Below, piece after piece: positions 10,676 to 22,300 of a DNA stretch of 64,000 nt. This DNA is from Mrakia gelida (taxonomy: Eukaryota; Basidiomycota; Tremellomycetes; Cystofilobasidiales; Mrakiaceae): positions 2,480,001-2,544,000 of the forward strand of contig BRON01000001.1 in NCBI GenBank assembly GCA_024345305.1, given 5' to 3'. Each line of letters begins with the position of its first letter. Position 1 is the stretch's first letter. The position numbers and the translations under genes are program-made. The notes beneath the pieces were generated by a model. The model did not search any database. It was given only the letters and a program-made list of their open reading frames with translations, and was not told where the DNA came from.

Positions 10676-13014
10676 ATGCCAGCACACGCTCATGGACCCC
10701 TTTTCGAGAAAGGTCTACCAGGTAAGTAGCCCCTCCCTCTAGTAGAAACCTCGTCCTTCGTCGGATGAAACACGACGAACGAAAGCTCACCTCCGAACTC
10801 GCCTCCTCCCTTCTCGTCTTCGTTCCTCCAGGACCTCCTGACCCTTCGAGAGTTTGGGAAGTCGTAGCTCAGCAAGGACAGACTGGAGAGGAGATCACCA
10901 TCGCGTACTCGGGACTCAAGGTCGTAGGAAGCGGGTCCTTTGGAGTTGTGTGCTCAGCCGTTCTCACGAAAGGGATCAAGGGGAAGGGTGAGCTCGACTC
11001 GGTTTCCTTCCTTCCATCCTTCCCTTCCAAGCCTGACTTCAACTCCTTCTCGTCCGTAGAGGGAGAGCTCGTCGCCATCAAGAAGGTCCTCGTTGATCCT
11101 CGCTACAAGGTCAGTCCCCTCTCTCCTCAATCCACGTTCTTCCGCATTCGTCCTGAGGGGAAGACCATTCGGACATCAGCTCACCTCCTCCCCTTCCTTC
11201 CTTCTCGTCCTTCATCGCTCTCACAGAACCGAGAACTTCAAATCATGAGAGCCATGTCTCATCCCAACATCGTCGAGCTTCGTGCTTTCTTCTACTCGAC
11301 TGGAGACAAGGTGAGCAGCGTATCCCATCATCTCCCTCGTTCCGAGCTCAGCTCACCTCGAGCTGACCTCTCCCTCCTTCCTTCCTCGTCCGCAGAAGGA
11401 CGATGTCAACCTCAACCTCGTACTCGAGTACCTCCCCTGCACTCTCCATCGAGCTCTGAGCCGCTACAAGACGCTCAAGCAGACCATGCCTGGCTTCGAA
11501 GTCAAGGTTCGTTCTCGTCCAAACACCCAACCGAACCTCGCGCATTTCGCGAGAGCTCAACCGAACCCTGCCCTTCCTTCTTCTCTCACCTCCAACAGAT
11601 GTACGCCTACCAGCTCTTCCGTGGACTCGGATACCTTCATCTCGTTGGCCTCTGTCGTGAGTCCCAGCGCTCTCTTCTCGAATGACGCGAAGCTCCAGCG
11701 AACTGACTCGGTCCGACGTGTCTTTCCTTCCAGATCGTGATATCAAGCCTCCTAACATCCTGGTAGACCCTGCGACTGGAATCTTGAAGATAATAGATTT
11801 TGGGAGTGCTAAGCAACTAGTTCCCACCGAACCGAACGTCGCCTACATCTGCTCGTGAGTCCTTGAGATCGTACGTCTCGAGCCGACCAGACGTGAAGCT
11901 GACCTCTATGTTCGCTTCGTTCCTCGCAGGCGGTACTACCGAGCTCGTGAGTGGATCCTCTACCACGAATGGCGAGCTGTCGACTTAAGCTGACCTCTTC
12001 TCGCGTTAACCAGCTGAGTTGATCTTCGGAGCCACCACCTACACGACTCAAATCGGTTCGTTCATCCCGCCAGCTTTCGAGACACCAACTTCACGATTCT
12101 ACGGGCCTGACTGATCTCCTCGACCATCTTCCCTCTCTCAGATATCTGGTCCTCTGCTTGCGTGCTCGCTGAAGTATACCTCGGACAGCCTATGTTCGCT
12201 GGAGACTCGTGAGTCCATCCACCACCTCCTCTCTTCACGTGCTCCCTCTCGCCCGAGCTCACTCGCGTCCTCCTCGTCACCAGCTCCCTGGACCAGCTCG
12301 TCGACATCATCAAGATCCTCGGAACACCGTCGAAGGATCAGATTAACGCTATGAACCCCAAGGTACGTTCTGACCCTCCTTTTAGTCGTGTGGCGTTACT
12401 CTTTTCCAGCCTCATCTTTCCCTCGTCGCGTCGCTGATCTGCTCTCCCCTCTTCGCCGCCTCTTTCTCCACCAAACAGTACCAAGACCACAAATTCCCTT
12501 CCATCCGACCTCATCCTTTCGTCAAGTTCTTCCGTCCTCGAACCGACCCTCTCGCTCTCGACCTCCTCGAGAAGACGCTCGTCTACGCCCCGAAGAAGAG
12601 GCTCGACGCGTTCGGTGTGATGGCTCACCCGTTCTTCGATGAGCTGAGGGTGGAGGGAGCGAAGATGGCCAACGGAGATGAGCTGCCTGGGCTTTTCAAG
12701 TGAGTTCGAGCGAGTCGTTCGAGGGACGAAAGACGGATGCTGATCAGCCTTCGTCCTCGTTGTCCTTCGTTCCAGCTTCACCCGAGGAGAGCTCTCAGCT
12801 CGACCGGATCTGCTCACCAAACTCGTTCCCGAGTGGTCGCGACCCGTCCTTGCTGAGCGTGGGATCAACTTGGACTCCTTTGGTACGTCCCTTCGGATGC
12901 TCTTTTCCGCTTCGCTGGAACTCGAACCTGACCCTCGTCTCTTTCTCTCTTCCCTCCCCTCCCCTCCCCTCAGTCCCGATACCTCTGCAGCAACTCCGTC
13001 TCACGTTCAACTAG
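10676..13014 (+). CDS. GSK3: Glycogen synthase kinase 3 / shaggy-type Ser/Thr kinase
   Basis: Fourteen exons join in frame to 399 residues, normal for fungal GSK3. Visible motifs in order: glycine loop GSGSFGVV, the ATP lysine in LVAIKKVL, the C-helix Glu in [26 protein letters not shown], the activation-loop tyrosine context VAYICSRYYRAPEL, then [23 protein letters not shown] and [11 protein letters not shown]. The DPSRVWEV lead-in and the NFTRGELS block near the C-terminus are family features. One exon (11930-11946) is only 17 bases and encodes the SRYYRA part of the activation loop. The start is ATG 10676, because a predicted leader intron upstream does not add coding frame. GSK3 acts in glycogen, stress, meiotic and morphogenetic signalling. 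The call is firm. Confidence 0.97.
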
Positions 13015-14069
13015 CTTTTCCTCTTGTTCCTTCCTCTTTTCTCTATTTCTCTCCTCGCTCGCCGAGGTCCGCTTCGAGGGAGAAAATCGCGGCGTGGGGT
13101 CGCCAGTCGAGTCGCGTCGTCTCTCTCTTTCTCTCTCTCGTTCTTGGTCTTCTCTTCCCTCCTCAACTGTTTCTCTCCCGCGCACGCTATACCTAGGGCT
13201 CCCTCGCACATATTTACTGTTACTGGATGGCTACTGTTTCCATTAATGACCTGTCAAAGCTTCTCGCTCGTTCCTTCGTCCTTGCTCGACGAGTTGATGC
13301 TCGGACGTTCCCTTCTTGCTCGAAGAGGCTTTTCGGTACGAGGTGCGTTAAGGGGTCATCAAGAGAGAGACAGGAAGATTCAAGCTAAGAAAACGAAGAG
13401 AACCGAAAGAGAAGACGATCTAGAGAAGGAAGAAACGAGACGAAGAGACGAAAACGAGGGCGACGCGAGCGAGTTCGAACGAGCGGATCTACATCATCAT
13501 CGAACCCTCCATCCCCATCCCCATCCCCATCGAGCAGACGAGTCTCTTGTTCATCATCTTGGCTCCTCCGGCCTGCATCCCCACCCAAACAGAAAGAAAA
13601 AGGAGGGAGAGAGTCAGCTCGAGTCTTTCTTCTCGATCGCTCACTCGTTTCCGTCGTCGCGAAAGAAACTCACCTTACACTCCTCCATGCACAAAACGAG
13701 GTTGTTCATCCCTTAGTTCTGAGCCATCATGGAAGGAAGCATTTTCATCTTCCCTTCGGCCATCCAGGTCGAGCAGGTCTTGAGGAAGGCCTGAACGTGT
13801 TGGGTTTCGTCGGGCATGGGCTGGCGAGGGAGGGAAGAGAGGGAGGGGAGGAAGGGTCAGGCTCGCAGCTCTGCAGTTGAAAACGTCCTGAGTAGATGGA
13901 TCAGTTGAATTCATGTCAACCTGAGCATCTCGAGGACGAAGGGGACAAGGGACGTTAGTTGAGCGAGGAAAGCGACCCGTCGTCTCGCTCGCTGGTCCGC
14001 AGATCTTCGTCTTCAAGACCGCCTCGAGGACACTGTCGGATGCGAAACGATGCTCATCGATACAACCGA
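13015..14069. other. Intergenic region with one weak small gene candidate
   Basis: Downstream of GSK3 (plus) and of the PC-esterase-like gene (minus). It contains four copies of a CCATCC-like hexamer near 13508-13530 and the weak minus-strand candidate described separately. Nothing else is supported. Confidence 0.5.
13489..13914 (-). CDS. Possible small Met/Cys-rich protein, interrupted by an in-frame TAA
   Basis: Weak model. ATG at 13914 gives MNSTDPSTQD. A non-classical GTTTTC donor, a CCTGACC branch site and a CTCGCCAG acceptor then join in phase to PMPDETQHVQAFLKTC and on to MKMLPSMMAQN, followed by TAA (13715-13713). In the same frame right after the TAA comes MNNLVLCMEECK. A good GTGAGT donor, CTGACTC branch and GATGCAG acceptor then lead to GGAKMMNKRLVC and a Gly-Met repeat, ending at TAG 13489. 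The protein-like text on both sides of the TAA suggests either a broken gene or a 45-residue product. The C-x3-C motif recalls small Tim or metal-binding proteins, but only one pair is clear. Confidence 0.25.
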
Positions 14070-16860
14070 CTATTCTATGCCCGTAACCACCTTCTTCAGC
14101 TCTGTCAAAACCGACGAAAAGGCGTCACGGAGGTCAGCAGTCGAAGCGTCTCGTTCTGTCGCTTCATCAAGTCCCTCGTCTTTTCTTCGGTCGATGGACG
14201 GGCCCAGACTCACCGTAAAGCATCATATCCGCCCACAGCCAGGAAGCAGGTATGGGTCCAGCTGCGAACGACACGAACGAAGGAAGATCGAACGAGATCA
14301 GTTCGACGGTTCGCGTCGCCATGTCCTATCCAAAAGTCTGCGCCCTTTTCCCCCCTCAAAGCAAGAGCCCATAGAATTGTGAGCGAGTCGGACTCACGAT
14401 GGATATGATCCAAGAACTCCCTCGACCCTCTCACTGCCTCCGCCCACTCGCTGAACCTCACCGAGTCCTCCACCCCTCTCCTTCCACCCTTCCTCCCAGC
14501 CTCATCCCCCTCATTCACCTCCCTCACAACCCTCCTCGTCTCCTCCTCTATCTCCAACACCCTCTTCTCGAACAAGATCCACGGAAACTGGTAGTGCTGA
14601 GGCGGCACGGGCATCGTTCGAACCGAAACGCGAGGTGAGGAGGGATGTTTGGGAGGGAAGGTCGTTGCGAGGGTGGAGAGGAGGGCGTGGAGACGAGTGG
14701 AGTACCAGGCTAGGCGGGGAGGGGAGAGGGAGAGGGAGGTAAGGTGTTTGCCGTGGGTGTTGAGGAGGGTGGTGTTGAGAGGCGAGGAGGAGTCGGGAGA
14801 GAGAGAGGTGAGGTGCGATTTGATGGCAAGGGTGTCTTGGGTCTGACATGGGAGAGGAGGGAGAGGAGGGATAAGAAGTGGTAGATAGGTCAGAAAGGAA
14901 AGGCAAAGAGGCTTCGAGGCGAAGCATCGGAAGACAAGGAAAGGAACGACGACGCGTCTTGATGCTCGTCGCGTTTTGAACTCACTCTGAACATGCCCAG
15001 ATCCCAAGCTGAAGCAAACAAGTGAGGGAGAACGAGAGCCAATGAAGCATCAGTCCCTGAAAGACAATCTTCGAGGCGAAGTGAACGAGAAAGAAGGACC
15101 ACGAGAAGCAACGAGACGACGAGTCCAACTCACCTCCCACCCCAACCTCAACCAGGTCAACCTTTCTCGCACCTCCTCCCCTCCCCAGGTTCTTCAACAG
15201 CGGAAACATGATCTGCTCCAATCGATCCTCCGACTTGAGAGGCGGGTTGAAGTGCTCGGATCTGCGCGTGAAACGAAAACGAGAACACGACGCGTCGAGC
15301 GAAAGAAACGAGTCAGCTCGATTCGTCTCCTCCTTTCCCTCGCGGCTCTGCTACCGTTCCCCTGGATCAAAACTGGCACTCACTCGATAGGAAAGAACGC
15401 CCTGTCCCCAAACGGCATCTCCTTCGCCTTCGCTCCCCACGTCCCCTCCTTCCCGACCAAATCCAGGTCGTCCTCCTTCTCTCTCCCCTTCTCGTTCTCC
15501 TCATCCTCCTCCTCACCAGCCATACTCGTATCCATCCTCTCGTAGAACTCCACCCCCGGCGTAGTCTCTCCATCGTCCAACCCGTTCAGAAAACCCCAAA
15601 CGACCTTGAAATCGAACTCCTTCACGTCGCATACCCACGGACGACTTTGAGGACTTCCGTACGGCCTCCCGCCTCGCGTCTGTTCGGAGAGTTGGTGCTC
15701 GAGGGTGATGAGAGGAGAGGGGTAGAGGGAAGGTGTGTGGGTTGGAGAGTAGATGGTGATGAAGTCTTGAGGGTTGGAGTGAGGCCAGGGGACGGGGTGG
15801 AGCGGTGCTGAAGGGGAGAGGAGTTGGCAGAGATGGACTGGTGGAACGAAGAGAGGTAAAAGGGGGTGTGGAAAGGAAGGAAGAAGGAAGAAGAAGAAGA
15901 AGGATTGGGTGAGCGAGGTAAAGGGAACGAGCGCGAAAACGGAAACGACGCGTCGAACGAAACGACCAACTCACGAAGATGATACCGATCCAGCGAGTCC
16001 CCCAGCAACAAGACTGTCCTTCCTCTCAACCACTCCAGGTCCTCTTCCTCCTCCTCATCAATTTCTCGCACGTCTCCCTCCCCTTGATCCAAGCCAAGAC
16101 GGTTGCTCCTCGCCTCTTCCCACGCGTCCTTCACCATCCTCTCGTTCCCTCGCACGCTCAGCATCAGCTTCTCCATCAGACGAGGTGGTTTCCTCTTCCT
16201 CACACCACTCTCCTTCAGCGACCAGGTGGTGTAGAAGGGGTTGGTCTTGTTGTAGGCGAGCGAACCAGGGAGGGTGAAGGGGTGCGGGGATGGGAGGCGA
16301 GGTGATCGGTCGTGGCCGTAGGGATGGCGAGGGTGATGGTGGTGAGGTGTGGTGCTGGAGACGGAGAGAGAGAAGAGGAGAGAGACGTATAGATGAGCTT
16401 GATGCGAGACGGATATAGGCCGGCGGGAGGGGGGACGTGTTTGGCCTCATCCTGAGTCGGGAGCTTTGGGAGAGAGAGGATCGAGAGAGGGAAGGCTTTG
16501 GGGGCCTTCCCTTCGTTCCTTTTGCTTTGAGAAGCTGCTCTGTGAAAAGCTCAGAGGGTCATCTACAGCCTCCCGTTATCCTGGACTCTCCCATGAGCTC
16601 TAGATTCAAAGACTGGAGCGAGAAGAGGGCGAGGGCGAGAGGAGGACGTGAGGGGTCCTCCGTTCCTTTCCCGCGTGTCAAGACGAGGAAGGATGGCTGG
16701 AGACTCACAGGAAGAGCCAGATGAGTAAGACGACCAAGAGGGAGATGAGGAGAGGTCTTCGTTTCTTGTAGATCGCCGTCCGAGAGGTAGAAACGGCGGA
16801 GGGAAGCGACTGGGGGGAGGAACGAAGGAAGGGAGGAAAGGGAAAGTGTGAGCTCGTCAT
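14070..16860 (-). CDS. PC-esterase / GDSL-like type II membrane protein
   Basis: Eight exons (16860-16709, 16354-15975, 15837-15384, 15261-15134, 15008-14986, 14842-14398, 14261-14214, 14101-14070) give about 553 residues. A short basic N-terminus precedes one membrane segment, LLISLLVVLLIWLFL (about residues 36-50), so the rest should lie in the secretory lumen. The core has RTVLLLGDSLDRYHL, which matches the GDS nucleophile block of the PC-esterase/trichome-birefringence-like fold; in that family the enzymes are mostly polysaccharide O-acetyltransferases or esterases. Further blocks are PWPHSNPQDF, GDRAFFPIE, WDLGMFRTQDTLA and FPWILFEKRVLE. The second-exon acceptor (16355) was chosen because the nearer one runs into a stop. 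Introns at about 14955, 15293 and 15950 each contain GACGCGTC. The substrate is unknown. Confidence 0.82.
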
Positions 16861-17186
16861 GTTCTTTGGCCTTCTTCGAGGCTGATAGAGCAGATTTTTA
16901 TACTGACCGATTTGGAGTCTTGATTCCATTCCTTCCAGCCAACCATCTTGAGGTTGTTTGAAACTCGGGAGAGATATGTAGAAGCAGGTTTGAGCGAGAG
17001 AAGAAGGTGAGCACCCTTTCACCTCTCCCTCGCCCTTCCCCTCCTTCCCCGCCCGCACTCCCTCCTTCTTCCGTTTCTCGAACTTTTCTTCAGCTTCGTC
17101 CTTCCTTCCTTTGCTTCTCTCCTCCAACACCAGCAACCTCAACTTTTCGTTCACCTTCTTCCCTTTCTTCCTTTCCACTTCCCACT
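16861..17186. promoter_or_regulatory. Divergent promoter of the PC-esterase-like and p32 genes
   Basis: About 330 bases between divergent ATGs, pyrimidine-rich near the p32 start. No gene seen. Confidence 0.6.
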
Positions 17187-18990
17187 ATGGCCTCCCGATC
17201 TTCCCTCACTGCCTGCCGGTCTCTCCTCTCTCGAGCGGTCGCTGCTTCCCCTTCCACCTTTCGAGCTTCCACCTCTTCCCTCGCTCGATCCGCCATCGCC
17301 GTGGGATCCATCAGGGCCATCTCCAGGTCCATTCCTACTTTCGCTGCCGTTGAGGGTCAGTACGCACTCATCTTTGTTCACAAAACGGCGGGAAGAGGAA
17401 TCGAAGAAAGTGCGAGAAAACGTCCAAGCTGACCTCCGCTCCGTCTTTCCTCCTTCCTTCCCCTTTTGATTTCCAGGCGACGCCGAGTTCTCTTCGACCA
17501 TCGCTGAGGAGCTGAAGTTCGAGAAGGAAAACTCGGAGGATCCCGCTGCCGCTGAGACCGATTCCTTCTTGAAGAAGGCTGGATGGGCCGTGAGTTCGAC
17601 GTCTTTCCTCCACCTCCTCCTCCTCCTCGACTTTTCCGCTTCCACGACCTTCGACGCCAAAGCGTCGAGCTCTGCTCGCACGAGCATGGACTTGCATGCG
17701 TGCGATGCGTACCAGGCGCTCTGTTACTCTACTCCAGGCATTCGGGGAGGAGAGGAAGGGGACGGACGGGAGATGGGTCGAGTTCAAAAAGAAGGGACGA
17801 AGGAAGGAAACGACGAAGCTCAAATCGAAACCTACGACTCCCTTTCCTTCAAGCTCACAAACTGACTCCTTCTTCCCTGTGTACTGCTGCTCATCAGGTC
17901 GAGGACAAGGCTGGATCCGACGTCGTCACCTTCTCCAAGAAGATCGACAACGAGACGTACGTTTCAACTCTCCCTCCTCCTTCCTTCGTTCCCTCCTTTC
18001 GCCCATCCTCCTCCGTCCTCGCCCTCCCTCCCACCTTCCTTCCTTCCGAACCCACTAACTCTCCCACCACACCCTTCCCTCTCACAGCATCGCCGTCACC
18101 TTCCGAATCTCCGACATCTCTGAATCCGAGCTCCCCGAGGAGGACGAGGACTCGCCCGAGGAGCGAGACGAGGACGACATCCCTGAAGCTTCCGCTCCTC
18201 AGGTCACCATCACCGTCACCAAGCCTACCTCCGCTCAGGGATCGTTGGTCTTCACCACCTACATTGAGGAGGGAACCTTCTCGATCGAGAACGTTTCGCT
18301 GTTTGACGAGATCGTGGACGCGACCAAGGAGACTGCTGAGGGACAGTTCAGGCAGGATGCTGCTTACGGAGGACCTAGTGAGTGGAGCTCTCCATCTTTC
18401 TGGTTATGATGGCGTCGAAGAAGGAGCTAGGGATGGAGCTGGCGGTGGGAGGGGTCGTGGTGAAGAGAGTCGACGCGCGTCGAGCTCGGCAGCGAGGTTG
18501 CGCTCGAGCTCGAGTTCTTTCGACGAGATCCTTCGCTCTTTTGCACTCGAGAGACCGCAAAAATAACGTCCCGCTCCCTCTTCTCTCCTTCTCTCACCAG
18601 CGTTCGACAACCTCGACCCCGCCATCCAGGACGTGAGTTCCTTTCTCACTCCCTCCTCTCAACTCACTCCCTCTCTCCTCCTCTCCACAAACTCACACAT
18701 CTCTCCCCTCCTTTTTGGTCTCTTCCCACAGCACTTCGAGTCCTTCCTCGAGTCCCGAGGAATCAACGGAGAACTCGCTGAGATCATCCAGGAGTACCAG
18801 ATCTCCAAGGAGCAGAAGGTGCGCAAACGTTCAACTTTCTTCCAAACCAAACCCTCTTTCCCTTCTTTCGAACGCTCGTTCGTTCGTTCGTTCGTTCGTT
18901 CCCCCGAAAGCTGACCCGTTTGTGCTCGTGTGGTGTCTGCAGGAGTACGTTTCCTGGTTGGCCAACGTCAAGGCTTTCATCGACCTTTAA
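17187..18990 (+). CDS. MAM33: Mitochondrial p32/gC1qR-family glycoprotein (MAM33-like)
   Basis: Seven exons (17187-17355, 17477-17589, 17898-17956, 18088-18377, 18601-18632, 18732-18818, 18943-18990) give 265 residues, the usual family size. The N-terminus is rich in Arg, Ser and Ala with no acidic residues for about 55 positions, a matrix presequence. Then come EFSSTIAEELKFEKEN, VTFSKKIDNET, an acidic loop with EEDEDSPEERDEDD, ITVTKPTSAQGSLVF and the C-terminal ESRGINGELAEIIQEY with YVSWLANVKAFIDL. These are standard MAM33/p32 landmarks. The protein forms acidic trimers in the matrix and supports mitochondrial translation. The last intron contains a CGTT tandem run. The call is firm. Confidence 0.95.
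18876..18901 (+). repeat. CGTT tandem repeat in an intron
   Basis: About six copies of CGTT (also readable as TTCG) lie between the donor at 18819 and the CTGAC branch site near 18911 of the last p32 intron. Confidence 0.9.
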
Positions 18991-19340
18991 ACGGGTCGTC
19001 GAACAGAAAAATACACTTGGTCTAGGGAGGGAGGGAGGGGAGAGCTGGGAGAGCAGCGTTTATTTGATTGAAACACCACACTTGTCAAAAATCGTCGTCG
19101 CACTTGTTCTTGAAAGGGCACAAAGGGAAAACGAGAGAGGAGAGCTGAGAAACGAGAGAGGGAAGAAGAACGAGGAACGACGCGCCCTCGCTCTTGCGCT
19201 CTCGTTCGTTCAATCTCAAAGAGACTTCCTTGCAACTGAGAGGTCCAGTCAAGTGAGGGGTTATATACCTGCGTGTACACGTTGGGAGTATCGGATCCTA
19301 AGCTAGTCTACTATCCAAGCCCTCAGCTCGCCCAAATCCC
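18991..19340. other. Convergent 3' region
   Basis: Between the p32 stop and the stop of the second Zn2Cys6 gene. No gene or repeat supported. Confidence 0.6.
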
Positions 19341-22300
19341 TCAAAGCGAACTCGTCGTGCCCATCGACCCCGTTGTGGTTCCGGTCGAGGTCTCCAGCAT
19401 CTCCCCGAGCAGCTTGTCCAGCATGCTGCACTGACGAACACCGAGCGGTAATCTCTCTCCCACTCGAGCCATCCCAGACCTGTACGGGACGGGAGTGACA
19501 AAACGAAAGGGGAAGAATGAGCGTCGAGAACCGAGTGGGAGTCAAATGAAGACGGACGAAACGCGACGAACCTGAACACTCCGATCTGAGCGAGCAGAAG
19601 CTGAGCCTGATTGAGATCACCGTTACCGAGAGCCAGCTGGAGGGACGGGAGGAGGGTTTTGGCGCCGGTGAACCTGCGAGGAAAGAACCGAAAGAGAGGT
19701 GAGAACCGACGCGTTCGAACGAGAGTGGGCCGAGGCGAGCTCACCAAGAGTAGGTCTGAAATCCAGCCAAACCAAGACGGGAGGTAGGTCAGCAAAGGTT
19801 GAGGTCGTGTAGAGTGCAAGGGTTGAGACGACTCACGAGGAACGGCGGCAGGTACCCAAACTCGAAGTTCGTGAGCGACAGCTGCTCGACTTGAGCGGAG
19901 AGGCCGAGGACTGCATCGTGGATTTGACGCGTTGAAGGACTGGAGAGATCTGATGAGACTAAAAAGAGGGCAGGAAGGGGCGGGTGAGATCAGAACGTTA
20001 GAAAAGAAAGAAGGAGAAGGCAGGGGAGAGGGTGAACGAACGCGTCGAGAATGGACTGTGGAGTGTGAGTCGTGCGCTGGAGTGAAGGAAACGGACATCC
20101 GCGAGTGAGCTCGAGTTGCGTAAAGATTTGAGCGAAGACGCGGAGAGCTCACACATGAGGAAGAGCCTGAGCGACGGAGAGATCTCGATCGACGGCCATT
20201 CCGTCTCTCGTTGTCGTCGGTTGATCGTTCGAGATGGAGGGGACCAGGACACTGTGAACGGAAACGGCGTATTAGCTCAGAGTAGCCAGTGATGAGCGAC
20301 GAGGAGCACTCACGCGTAAGCAGTGATGAGATCATCGAGATCTCGAAACTCGAGCGTCGACTTCGGATCCGCGTCCTTGCCAGCGTCTCGAACGAAGTCC
20401 ACGACCTTCCGTAGCAGAATGGTTCCTTGAATACTGAGGGTGAAGAAGTTGGGTCGAGGGGTGGGCTGCCTTAAGAGACCGTCGTGGAGCTGAGCAGAGA
20501 AGGGAGAGGTTCGCGGAAGGAGACGTAAGTTGATGGATTACTTCGACCTGCGAGTTCGCTGGGAAATCGAGCGCTAGACTCACGTCTGGAGATACCGTGG
20601 CGTGTGATGTTGGTATTGGAAGTCGCTGATGGACGACGAGGACGAAGAGAGAAGGAAGACGCGTCAGTCATCGTTCTTCGTCTTCGTTTTGGGAAAGAGA
20701 GAGATCGAGGCGCAAGGCTCACCATGTTCTCCGACTGCATCGCTCCTTGCCAGCCTGTCGTGTTGCTGGCGAAACTGTCGAAGGAAAAGATGGTCCACAG
20801 TACTGTTAAGGAGCGCACGAGATGAACGAGGTCAGTCGAACGCGTCGAATCGACTCGATCCTTCGACGAAGCTCAGTCCTCACGATTCTGACGCTCGATC
20901 CTCTCGATGTCGTCCTTGGCTGTAGAAGGACCGTCGAGAAGCGAGGAAAGTTCAGATGAACGTAGGAGATTGAGACGAAAGACCAAGAAACACGCACGAG
21001 GTCGAAGAACGAAGTCGCGAGTCCTTCCGTCGAGATGAGCTTGAGCGTTTTTCGCTGAGGGTCGGCGGTCGTCGAAGGGAGCGTCTAGTCCGAGAGGTAC
21101 CGCGAGCCTGGTAAGCGAACGTGGGAGTCAGAAAAGGCGAGAGAGAAAAGCGAAGCGAAGAAAGGAGGAGCTCACCTCGCCATCAAACCGATCGTTGTCC
21201 AAACTTTGAAGAAGAGAGCTTGCTGATGGTAGTAGGAGAGGAGGATGACCAACGCCTGAGTGGCCTCGAGGTAGTGGAACGGTCGTTCCTTCGCCTTTGA
21301 ACGAAGAGGAAGAAGAAGAAAGAGCAGGGGCAGAAGATCAGCTTCGTGTTCTCGACCTCGACGCGACGAGATGAGATTCGAGTGCAAGGCCGACGGACCT
21401 GATCGATATACGAGCGTGCCCAGCTGGCATGAACTTGTCCAAAGTCCTCATCCAGTCCAGGAGTCGTCGTCGCAGGCTTGGCTCCTATCCCGTCCCAAAC
21501 AGGGTGGGCTGCATGACTTGGGAGCTCGTTCCTCGACGCGTTCCTCGCTCCGTCCCGAGCTGGAGCGAAGTCGCAGGCAGCAGGAGGTACCAGGTTGACT
21601 CCACCGATGAAGGACGATGCTGCGGCGCAGATGCTGTGGAGGAGTGCCGGATGAGGGAAGTCGATGTGAGAGGGAGGGAGGTTGAGACGAGCGAGGAAGC
21701 GAGGTTTGTTGAAGAGCTGAGTCGCGTAAGGGGAGACTTTGAAGAAGGTGTGGACGCTGTGAGGTGCGAAGGAAGGGAAGCAAAGAGTCAGATGGGCGAA
21801 GGAGGGTTCGCCGCGCAAGAAGAGTCGGTTTGACGCAACGTCGACCGTTGCGCGACTGACATGTGTTCGAGCTTCCCAGGAGGTGGTAGATGAGACGGCC
21901 ATCTACAGGAAGAAGGATCGAATAGGTCAGCATTTATCCCCTGCACCCTGCAGAAAGAGCTGACTACTCACCCAGGCCAAAGCAGATCCAACAGGAACTT
22001 CTCCTCCGACCCACCTCCCGACGTCGACTCTCCCGCTCTCGCTTCTTCCTCGAGCTCAACTCTCTCCATCTCCAGCTCCACCTCCTCGACCGCCACATCT
22101 TTCGCCCCCAGGAAGACCGAAGGAGCCGTCAAATCAATCCCCAACTCCGCCAGAAAGCCATTCAGCTCGCCCTCGTCGACTTCCTCCTCTCTCGCGTCGT
22201 TCAACCTCTGTCTCTTCGACGCGCTTCCCTCGGAGTCTGGACTTGAGTGCTCTTTGGTGGGTGACACGTACTGATTGGATTGGTCGGAGCTGGAAGTTTG

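Noticed and set aside
18876..18901. CGTT repeat as a possible CRISPR or mobile-element signature
   Set aside because: Only a simple tandem tetramer within an intron; no spacers, inverted repeats or target duplication.
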